Shown: positions 52,818-63,500 of the stretch, in pieces
Layout of the letters: each line of letters opens with the position of its first letter
How positions within the stretch are numbered: the first letter of the stretch is position 1
Assembly (NCBI RefSeq): GCF_000721495.1
Contig: NZ_JOHY01000035.1
Span: 1 to 64,000, forward strand
DNA from: Streptomyces sp. NRRL F-5123
Lineage (GTDB): Bacteria; Actinomycetota; Actinomycetes; Streptomycetales; Streptomycetaceae
Direction: 5' to 3'
Length of the DNA: 64,000 nt
Notes under the pieces: generated by a model
The model's input: the letters and a program-made list of their open reading frames with translations, nothing else
What the model was told of the DNA's origin: nothing
Database searches by the model: none
Position numbers and translations under genes: made by a program

Positions 52818-53188
52818 TGCGCGCCCACGATGCCCTTGAGGATCTGCACGATGAGCGGCGCGAGCGCGGCCAGCCCGTATCCCCACCCGGCGCTCTTGAA
52901 CGCGGTCTTGGCCTTCTCGACCTCGCCGGGGTCACCGCCGGCCATCAGGTAGCGGACGCCGCCGATCGACAGGAACACGGTCGCCAGACCGGCGAGGATG
53001 CCCATGATCCAGTTGCGGATGTTGTTCAGGACCGTGCTGACCGAGGTGGCCAGCGCCAGCACCTGAGACGGCTCGGCGGCGGTCGCCGCCGGCACGCCGA
53101 CAGCGCACAGCACGAGGACGGCGGCGGTGACCGTCAGCGCCCGGCGGCGGACGAGGCGGCGGCAGCGACGGACAACGGGAATCAGCAT
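52814..53188 (-). CDS. VirB2/TrbC-like pilin
   Basis: 124 residues. Basic N-terminus and signal peptide (VTAAVLVLCAVGVPAATAAE), then two hydrophobic helices (IMGILAGLATVFLSIGGVRYLMAGG; GLAALAPLIVQILKGIVG), the T4SS pilin layout. 4-bp overlap with the VirB6-like gene and 7-bp overlap upstream. Confidence 0.85.
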   Translation of the reverse strand: MLIPVVRRCRRLVRRRALTVTAAVLVLCAVGVPAATAAEPSQVLALATSVSTVLNNIRNWIMGILAGLATVFLSIGGVRYLMAGGDPGEVEKAKTAFKSAGWGYGLAALAPLIVQILKGIVGAQ

Positions 53189-54099
53189 CGGTGGCCCTCC
53201 AGGGACAGCTGGCGGTTCGGGGCGGGCGAGGTGCTCCCGCGCTTCCCCAGGCCCGGATCCGGGACCGTTTTGGACACTCCGTCGGTGCTCTTCCGCGGCT
53301 GGCCCGGCAACCGGTCCAGCGCGGCCGTCGCCGCAGGGTCGTCCGGATCAGCCGTCCGGCACTCCTCGCGGATGAACGCGACGAGCCGGGCCTCCGCACG
53401 GCTGCGTGCCTTGTACGCCGCTCCCACCGTCGTCCCGTGCCGGTCCGCCCACGTGGCCACCGGCATGTCCTCCAGCCGGGTCGCCCCGATGAGGTCCGCC
53501 TCGCCCCGCGACACGACCGCCGCCCGCACCGCCCGGGCCAGCACCAGATCCGGATGCCCGACCGGCGACCGCGGCGCGACCGAACGGAACCCGCTCCCGC
53601 TCACCGGCACCGGCGCGTCGAGCGCCTCCATCAGCGCCGCGTACCCCTGCCGGTACGCCGCCCACCGCAACCGCGGCAGCACATGCGGCCGCCCCAGATC
53701 CACCGTCGCCAGCCCACCCAGGAACCCGGCCAGCACCTCGGCGTGCACGTCGAACGCGTCCCCCGGAAACCGCGCACCCAGCCACCGCGCCACCCCGCTC
53801 AACGCCGGCAACGCCATCCCGGTGCACGCCAGCGTCCAGGCCGCCCCCTCCCGCCGCGACCGCCGCACCAGATACGCCCACACCTCGTCCCGCGCGCCGG
53901 CCGAACACCGCCGCCGCAACATCCGCTCCCTGACCTCGTCCAGCGCCACCTTCCGGTTGGGCAGCGCGCTGAACCTCCGCCCGTTCAACGCCAACGGCGC
54001 CGGCCCGGCCACCAACAACGCGAACGACGCCCTCGCGCTGTCCAGCGGCAACGGATCCCGCAACCCCTGCTGATCCCTTCCGACACGTCGAGCACCCAT
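53182..54099 (-). CDS. HTH-like protein, first gene of the conjugation operon
   Basis: 305 residues from ATG 54099. Central helical region (FPGDAFDVHAEVLAGFLGGLATV; WAAYRQGYAALMEAL) and a sigma-region-4-like helix-turn-helix (ADLIGATRLEDMPVATWADRHGTTVGAAYKARSRAE). The last ~50 residues look disordered. May regulate the transfer operon. Overlaps the pilin start by 7 bp. Confidence 0.72.
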   Translation of the reverse strand: MGARRVGRDQQGLRDPLPLDSARASFALLVAGPAPLALNGRRFSALPNRKVALDEVRERMLRRRCSAGARDEVWAYLVRRSRREGAAWTLACTGMALPALSGVARWLGARFPGDAFDVHAEVLAGFLGGLATVDLGRPHVLPRLRWAAYRQGYAALMEALDAPVPVSGSGFRSVAPRSPVGHPDLVLARAVRAAVVSRGEADLIGATRLEDMPVATWADRHGTTVGAAYKARSRAEARLVAFIREECRTADPDDPAATAALDRLPGQPRKSTDGVSKTVPDPGLGKRGSTSPAPNRQLSLEGHRC

Positions 54100-54527
54100 G
54101 ACGCGGCGCCTCCTCGATCGACGACGAGCTGACGCCCATCACCGAGCCAGACCCACGCCAAGAAACCGCCACGACCGCACCAAGACAGTGATCTTTAGCA
54201 GCGGACCGGCGACAAAGACGGAGCGGCTATCGGCGACGGGGGGCTACCTCGTGTGCCTCTTCGCATACGCGCACGGGCGATCTTCCTGAGGGGCGCCCCT
54301 CGCGGTGAACGGTCCGGTTGTCCCCGGCGTCGAGGCCGTAGGCGGCAGCCAGATGTCGGCCCGCGGGGGCGGTTGAGCCGCGACGGGCGGGTGCTCACCA
54401 TCGAAACTTTTTCGTTTCGTTCCGACACTGGACCGGGTGTTCGATTTCCTGTCATGATCCATCGGCCTGCGGATTTTCCGTGAAGATCCGGGGGCTGATT
54501 TGTGCTGTCTGGGGGATGGGAATGTGA
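54100..54527. other. 428-bp divergent intergenic region
   Basis: Lies between the conjugation operon and the Rhs gene. No supported gene. The segment 54405-54500 is A/T-richer (CTTTTTCGTTTCGTTCC; GATTTTCCGTG) and probably holds the Rhs promoter. Confidence 0.5.
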
Positions 54528-57500
54528 ATGCGCGCGTGGGGTCTGTGGCTTCGGAGAGTGTCGCTGACGGTCTCGCTGGGACTGGTCGCGGGCGTTGCGG
54601 TGCCGGTGGGAACCACCTTCGCCCAGGGCGTGCCTGCGTCCGCCCCGCAGAAGGTGGCCGGTTCGGCGCCCACGCAGCGTTCTGGAACGGCGTCCGGTCG
54701 TAGCCACAAGGCGTCGGCCGCCGCGACCGCGGCTGCCAAGAAGCTTGGCGGAAGCGGTGCCGTTCCCTCGCCGAAGGGCGCCCTGCCGCCGGAAGCGGAT
54801 GTCAAGCCGGTGGCCCTGCCCGGCAAGGCGGCGGCGCAGCCCGACCTCGTGGATGTGCTCCCCGCCGAGGCGAAGCCGCAGCCGCACGGGTACGACGCGG
54901 CCACCAGCCATGAGGTGACCAGCCAGCGAGGCAAGTACGTCCAGACCTTCGCCAACGCTGACGGCACCTCCACCACCCGGGTCTACAAGGACCCGCAGTT
55001 CTACGAGACGTCCGACGGCTCGTGGGAGCCGGTGGACACCACCGTCAGTGCGGCGGCCGTGGAGCGCAGCGCCTTCATCTCCGGCCCGATGACGACCACT
55101 TCGGGCTGGGCGGTGGACAGCAGCCAGAGTCCGCTGAGCTTCGCTCCGACGGCCGCGGGCGATCCCGTGGTGACGATGAGGCTGGACGACTCCCACTCCG
55201 TGGGCTACGGCGTTGCGGGCGCGGCAGCAGTTCCCGGCCAGGCGTCCGGGGACAGCGTTTCCTACGCGGACGCACGCCCCGGCGCGGACCTGGAGCTCAG
55301 GGCGACCGCCACCGGGGTCAAGGAGGACGTCGTCCTCAAGTCGGCGGACGCACCGGCGGACTGGGTCTTCCCGCTGCGTCTCGAAGGGCTGACGGCGTCC
55401 CAGGCGGCTGACGGCTCGGTAGTGTTCACCGACGAGGCCGGTACGGCGCGCGCCTCCCTCCCCAAGGGCTGGATGGAGGACTCGGCCGTCGACCCGCACT
55501 CCGGCGACGGTGAGATATCCACCGCCGTGACGCTCTCCCTGGTGACGTACCAGGGTGCGCCGGCGGTGCGGATGCACGCTGACGAGGCATGGCTGCACGA
55601 CGCGGCCCGGGTCTTCCCGGTGCGGATCGACCCCACCGTTGTCGGCAGTGTCGACGACAACTCCGACACCTACGTGGAGTCCCCGTACAACCAGGACTTC
55701 TCCGGTGACCTCGAGCTGAAGATCGGCACGTACGACGGCGGCGCGCACAAGGCCAACGCCTTCATGAAGTTCGACAGCGTGAGCACCTCCCTGAAGAACC
55801 AGTACGTGCTCGGCGCGCAGCTGTACATGTACAACACCTGGGCGTACTCCTGCACCGCGGCCTCGGTCAGCGCCTACCCCGTCACCCAGTCGTGGACGTC
55901 CACGTCCGCGACCACCTACCCCGGCCCCTCCGTGGGTTCGGCGCTGGGCAGCGCGAGCTTTGCCAGGGGGTGGCGGCCGGACGGCGTGACGTCCTCGTCC
56001 TGCCCGGCGAAGTGGGAGCCGGTCAACCTCGGTACAGCCGGCAAGACGCTCGTCGAGGGGTGGACGCACGGCAAGGCCAACTACGGCCTGGCGCTGAAGG
56101 CCTCGACGAGTTCGAGCACGGGCTGGAAGAAGATCGTGAGTGCCAACAACGGCACCGGCGACCCGTATCTGTCCATCACGTACACGAAGTACGGCGCCGC
56201 CTACACTCTGTCCTCCGCCTCGCCGAAGCCGCCGGTCACCGGCTCACAGGACGGCAAGGTCTCGGTCAAGGTGACCAACCTGGGCACCGACACCTGGACA
56301 TCGAGCAACGGCTACAAGCTGGGCTACAAGGTCTACGGCTACTCCAGCGGCAAGCTGATCACCACCAACACCGCGGCGGCCGCCATGCCGTCGAACGTGG
56401 CGCCCAACGCGTCGATCACCCTGAATCCCACGATCAAGGCCCTGCCTCCGGGCAAGTACCTGATCGACTGGGACATGTACTCCGGCAGCACCGCCTTCTC
56501 GTCGCAGAGCGTCCCGGTCGGCAAGATGGCGCTGACGGTGCCGGCGGTGGCGCCCACCGTGAGCAACGTGCTCCCGCCGAGCGGCTACTCCGCGCAGACG
56601 CTGTCGCCGCAGCTCACGGTCATCGCCTCCGACAACAACGGCGCGGGACTGACGTACCACTACACCGTGCTGGACGGCACCACCACGGTGGCCGACTCCG
56701 GCGCGATCACCGACCACGTGTGGACCGTGCCGCAGACGCGGCTCCAGTGGGGCAAGACGTACACCTGGAAGGTCGTGGTCGCCGATTCCCAGGCATCGCA
56801 GACCATCGGCCCCAGCACGCTGCTGACCCAGGTCCCGCAGCCTCCCGTGGCCTCGCACTTGGGCACCACTGGCGGTGACCACGGCTTCAACGCGGAGGTC
56901 GGCAACTTCACGACCTCGGCCACCGACGCCTCCGTCGCCACGGTGGGACCCGATCTGACGGTGGGCCGCACGTACAACAGCCTGGACGCCGGCACCACGC
57001 ATGCCTTCGGCGCGGGCTGGTCCTCCCGGTTCGACATGAAGGTGACCGCGGACGACGACGGCTCGGGGAACGAGGTGGTCACCTACCCCAACGGCCAGCA
57101 GCAGCGGTTCGGCCGCAGCTTCATGACGCTGACGCAGATGATCGGGGTCGGAGACCTCACCGGCGACGGCCTGAACGACATGGCCGCGGTCGATCCGGTC
57201 ACCGGTGCGCTCTGGCTCTACCTGGGGCCGGACTTCTCCGGCACCGAACGGATCAAGATCGGCAGCGGCGGCTGGACCGGCATGTCGCAGCTGACCGGCG
57301 GCGACTTCAACGGCGACGGCATCGGCGACGTCATCGGCGAGCAGACCAGCACCGGGATCCTCTACCTGTACACGGGCCGCTCCGACGGCGTCCTCAACAA
57401 CCGGGTCCAGCTCACCACGGGCTGGGGCGGCTACAGCGGCACCATCTCCGCCGACTACAACGGCGACGGCAAGCGCGACCTCGTCGCCATTGACAGCGCC

Positions 57501-60500
57501 ACCGGCAACCTGTGGCTGTGGCCCGGCACGGGCACCGGCACCTTCGGCACCAAGGCGCAGATCGGCAACGGCTGGCTGCCCTACCGCCTCGTGACCGGCG
57601 GCGACTTCAACGGCGACGGCAAGGCGGACCTCCTCGCCGCCAACAGCACCACCGGCGACCTGTACATATGGGCCGGCCACGGTGACACGAAGTTCGACGC
57701 GAAGCTCCAGACCGGCGACAGCTGGAACAGCGTCGCCCAGATCGCCTGGGTGGGCGACCAGACCGGAGACGGCACGGACGACTTCCTCGCCATGTGGACG
57801 AACCAGGACCTGCTCCTCTACAAGGGTCCGGACTTCTCCGGCTTCACCATGAAGGGGATCATCTACGGTAGCTATGTCTCCCCGGCGGGCCAGTTCGCCA
57901 GCCTGGTCGGAACGGTCGGCGGCGGCTGGCGGCTCACCGACAAGTCCAAGACGGTCTACACCTTCGACACGGCCGGCCGGTTGGCGAAGATCACCGATCT
58001 CGACCACATCAGCGAGACCCTGAGCTACGGCAGCTCGGGGAAGCTGGACACGGTCACCAACACCACGTCGGGCCGGTCCCTGCACGTGACCTGGAACGGC
58101 GCCCACATCGGGACCATCGCCACCGACGCGGTGAACGGCTCCCCGCTGACGTGGACGTACGGCTACGACGGCGACGACCTCACGCAGGTGTGCTCGCCCA
58201 CGTCGGCCACAGCCTGCACCTCCTACTCCTACGGGTCGGGATCGCACTACCGCACCCAGGTGCTCGACGCCTCCCCGAACACCTACTGGCGGCTGGGCGA
58301 GTCCGCGGACGACGGCACCGACGCGGGCGACGAGGTGGACGTCAACCAGGGCGGCAAGGACGGCACGTACTCCTCCGTGACCCTGGGCTCCGGCGGCGCG
58401 CTCGCCGGTACCGACGCGACCGCGGCCACGTTCAACGGCACCTCCTCGTCGGTACGGCTCCCCGACGGCTCCGTGCAGAACGGCGGCTCCTACCTGGCGG
58501 CCGAGCTGTGGTTCAAGACCACCAAGCCCGGGCCGCTGCTGGAGTACGAGGACAAGGCGCTGGGCTCGACGACCACGCCGACCAACTACGTGCCGGCCCT
58601 GTACGTCGGGGCCGACGGCAAGCTGCGCGGCCAGTTCGGCAACGGCAAGGTCGAGCCGATCACCACCGCCGCAGCCGTCACCGACGGCGCCTGGCACCAC
58701 GCCGCACTCACCGGCGAGGGCACGGTGCAGCGGCTCTACCTGGACGGCGCCCAGGCCGGCACGCTCAACGACACCCCGATCAAGAGCGTCGACAAGCCTT
58801 ACACCTATGTCGGCGCCGGATGGTTCAACACCGGCTGGCCGTCCACCCCGTTCACCACCAAATACGGCTACTTCGACGGCCAGATCCAGGACGTCGCCCT
58901 CTACAACCACACGCTCGGCGCGCAGGTCGTCCAGTCCCACTACACGGCCCGGACCGCCGCCGACGAGCTGACCGAGGTCACCCTGCCCAGCGGCAACACC
59001 GCCTGGAGCGTGGACTACGACAACGGCGTCGACCGGGTCTCCGACGTCACCGACCCGCAGGGCGGCACCTGGCAGCTCGGCACCACCAGCGTCGCCGGCT
59101 CCGGCACGGACCTGACGCGTACCGTCACCGTCACCGACCCGTCCGGCAACGAGCAGGCGTACGACTACGACCCGCTCAACGGCGGGCGGGCCACCGGCTA
59201 CTCCCTCACCGACGGCAGCAGCCGCAGCTACACCTACGACACCGGCGGCTTCCTGTCGACGACGACGGACGAGAACGGGCACAGCGTCACCCAGACCAAC
59301 GACGCCCGCGGCAACATGCTCTCCCGGACCACCTGCCGGGACGAGTCCGCGACGACCTGCTACACCAGCTACTACGCGTACTACCTGAACGCTGCCGACC
59401 CGACCGACCTGCGCAACGACAAGGTCACGGCGGTGCGGGACGCCCGCTCGGCGAGCGCCACCGACAACACCTACCTGACCGGCTACACCTACACCGCCGA
59501 CGGCCAAGTGGACTCGGTGACCGGACCGGCCGGCTCCGGGTGCCCCACGGGCTGCAAGACCAACCGCACCTACACCGACGGCACCGAGCCCGCGGTCGGC
59601 GGCGGCACCACGCCGGCCGGGCTGCTGAAGACCGCGACCAACGGCCAGAGCGGCGGCACCACCGCGTACGCGTACGACGCGCAGGGCGACCTGGCGAAGA
59701 CCACCGACCCGGCCGGGCTGGTCACCGCCTACAGCTACGACCCGATCGGCCGCATCCTCACGCAGACCGACATCTCCGACTCCGTCCCCGCCGGCGCGAC
59801 CACCACGTACACCTACGACGCCAACTCGCGGATCGCCACCCGGACCGACCCCGCCGCCGGCAACGCGGTGGACGGCACCACCCATCGGGCCCGCACGTCG
59901 TACACCTACACCGACGACGGGCAGGTGCAGTCCCAGACCGTCTCCGACCTCACCGGCGGCGACGAGGCCCGCACCACCACCTACGACTACGACGCCCAGG
60001 ACCGGGTCAACACCCTCACCGACCCCGCAGGGCTGGTCACCAACTACGACTACGACCAGTTCGGCAACCGCACCTCGGTCACCACCGGAGTGGGCACCGA
60101 CCAGGAGACCGAGACCGACTACACCTACAACCTGCGCGGCGAGCAGACCGGCACCACCCTCAAGGACTGGACCGGCGACCCCGCCCACCCGTCCGACCCG
60201 CAAGACCTCGTCCTGGAGTCCCGGGCCTACGACCCCGCCGGCCGCCTGGGCTCGGTCACCGACGCGATGGGCCGCACCACCTCCTACACCTACTATGCCG
60301 ACGACACCCGGGCCACGGTCACCGCCACCGGCTACCACGACCCGGACACCGGCGCCGTCCGCGACATCACCCTGGAGTCCGACACCTACGACGGAGCCGG
60401 CCACCTGGTCAAGCAGGTCACCGGCGGCACCAAGCCGGTCGAGACCGACTACACGGTGGACCCGGCCGGACGCACCACCCGCACCGTCGTGGATCCGGGC

Positions 60501-63500
60501 GGCCTGAACCGCGCCGTGACCAGTGCCTACGACCCCCTCGGCGACGTGGTCTCCGCGACGCGTACCGGCGGTGGGGCGACCGAGCAGACCGAGGCGACCT
60601 ACGACGCCCTCGGCCACCCGCTGTCGGCCACGGTCCACAACAACTCCCAGGACCTCACGACCACCTGGACCTACGACCGGCGCGGCCTGCCGCTGACCAT
60701 GGTCGACCCGCTGGGCAACACCGCCGGCAACTCCCCGGCCGACCACACCACCAGCTACACCTACGACACCCTCGGACGGCTCACCGCCACCTCCCAGCCC
60801 GCCGTCCAGAACGAGACGTACGGCCGGCAGCCCGCCACCACGCACCCGACGAGCACCGTCGGCTACAACAACTTCGGCGAGCAGACCCACACCGCCGACC
60901 CCGACGGCAACACGGCCACGACCACCTACGACGCCGACGGCCGCGCGACGAAGGTCTCCTCCGCCGCCTACACCGCCCCCGGCTCCGACACCCCGGTGCA
61001 CGTCACGGGCACCACCACCTACGACGCGCTCGGCCAGGTGCACACCGTCGCCGACGCCTTCGGCAACACCACCACCTACACCTACGACCAGCTCGGCCAC
61101 CTCACCCAGCAGACCCAGCCGGGCCTGCTGAAGGCGGACGGCACACGCGAGGACGGCGGCGTCTCGTCGTTCGGCTACGACCTCGACGGCGAGCAGCTCA
61201 GCGCGACCGACCCGACCGGCGCGCAGGTCCAGGCGACCTACGACGACCTGGGCCGGCAGATCACCTCCACCCAGGTCGAGCGCTACCCCGCCCCCGGCCG
61301 GTACCTGACCAGCACCATGCGCTACGACGACGCAGGCAACCTCGTCCGCTCCGCGCTGCCGGGCATGGACGTCACCGTCGACTCCCAGACCACCGTCACC
61401 GCCTACGACGCGCTCGGCGAGGCGACCGGGACCACCGACCCCGACGGCCGCACCGTCCACGCCGGGTACGACCTGGACGGACGCACCGTCAGCACCACCC
61501 TGCCCAGCGGGCTGACCACCACGACCGCCTACGACGCGGCCGGCCGCCAGACCGGCACCGCCCAGTCCAAGGGCGGCACCACCCTGCGCTCGGCCGCCAT
61601 CGGCTACGACCCGAACGGCAACGCCACCAGCGTCACCGACTACGCCACCCCGCCGCACACCACCACCTACGCCTACGACGCGGCGAACCGCCTCATCCAA
61701 CAGGTCGAACCGGGCAACGGCACCACCCCGATCACCACGACCTTCGGCTACGACCCGGCCGGCAACCGCACCCGCTTCACCGACGGCCGCGGCAACGCCA
61801 CCTGGTACACCTTCAACACCCTCGGCCTGCCCGAGTCCACCATCGAGCCGGCCACCGCGACCGCGCCCGACCCGGCCGACCGCACCTGGACCACCGCCTA
61901 CGACAAGGCCGGGCAGGCCGTCACCGCGACCGAGCCGGGCGGCGTGAAGCAGACCAGCGCCTACGACGCGCTCGGCCGCGTCACCAGCAGCACCGCAACC
62001 GGCGGCGGGACCGAGACCGGCGGCCACCTGTTCACCTACGACCTGGCGGGGCGGATCCTGACCGCTGCCACCGACGCCCAGGCCACCCCCGACGCCTTCA
62101 CCTACAACGACCGCGGCCAGCTGCTCACCGCCACCGGGCCCAGCGGCGTCAGCTCCTACACCTACGACGACGCCGGGCAGATGACCGCCGGCACCAGTGC
62201 CGCCGGCACGGCCACCTACACCTACGACAACGCCGGCCAGCTCACCGGCGTCGCCGAACCGCTGACCGGTGCCGCCCTCAGCTACCACTACGACCAGGAC
62301 GGCAACCCGGACAAGGTCGGGTACGGCACCGGCAAGGACACCCGCACCTTCGGCTACGACACCCTCGACCGGCTCACCAGCGACACCCTCACCACCCCCG
62401 CAGGTGCCACCGTCGCAGCCACGACCTACGGCTACGACACCAACGACCAGCTCACCACCAGGACCACCACCGGCACCGCCGGAGCCGGCACCGACACGTA
62501 CACCTACGACCCGTCAGGCCGCCTGTCCTCCTGGACCCGCGGCACGACCACCACCGACTACGGCTGGGACGCCTCCGGCAACCTCGTCAAGAACGGCACC
62601 ACCACCGCCGACTACGACGAGCAGAACCACCGCACCAGCGACAGCACCGGTGCCACGTACACCTACTCCCCCCGCGGCACCCTCACCACGGTCACCGGCG
62701 GCGACCACCCCCGGACCTACACCTACGACGCCTTCGACCGCATGACCGCCGCCGGCGGCACCACCTACACCTACGACGCCCTCGACCGCCTCACCACCCG
62801 CGGCTCGACCGCGTTCACCTACGCCGGCGCCTCCACCCAGATCACCACCGACGGCACCGCCGCCTACACCTACGACCCGGCCGGCCACCTGATCGCCCTC
62901 GACCAGAACGGCACCGTCACCCTCGCCTACAGCAACACCCACGGCGACGTCACCGCGACCTTCACCCCCGACGCCACCACCCCTGGGGCCTCCACCGCCT
63001 ACAACCCCCTCGGCACCCCCACCGCCACCACCGGCACCACCCCCGCCCTCGGCTACCAGGGCGCCTGGACCGACCCCACCACCGGCCAGGTCGACATGAA
63101 CGCCCGCTGGTACGACCCCACCACCGGCGCCTTCGACTCCCGCGACACCTACCAACTCGACCCCAACCCCTCCACCCAGGCCAACCGCTACACCTACGCC
63201 AACGCCGACCCGCTGGACGTCACCGACCCGACAGGCCACAAGGGCAAGGGCGGCGGCAAGGGTGGGAAGTACCCCGTACCGGATCTGTGTGAATTCGAGC
63301 CTTTGTGGATGGCGGTGGTTTGCGAACTCGGCGACATCCAGAAGACTGAGACAGTGGACCACTGCAAGATCGTCCACTGTCCCGACCCCTCGCCCAACCC
63401 GTATCACGGATCGCCCAACTACAGCCCGTCAGTGCCAACCGGCACCATGGGCAGTGGCTCCCAGCCTCTCGGTGGCGGCGGCCCAGGCACCGCGGACGAC

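Noticed and set aside
56244..62288. 2014-codon open frame on the minus strand
   Set aside because: Antisense shadow of the Rhs gene: a high-GC, repeat-rich coding strand keeps the opposite frame free of stops. The + strand gives clear YD repeats.
58151..63292. 1713-codon open frame on the plus strand
   Set aside because: Arg/His-rich out-of-frame reading of the same Rhs repeats.
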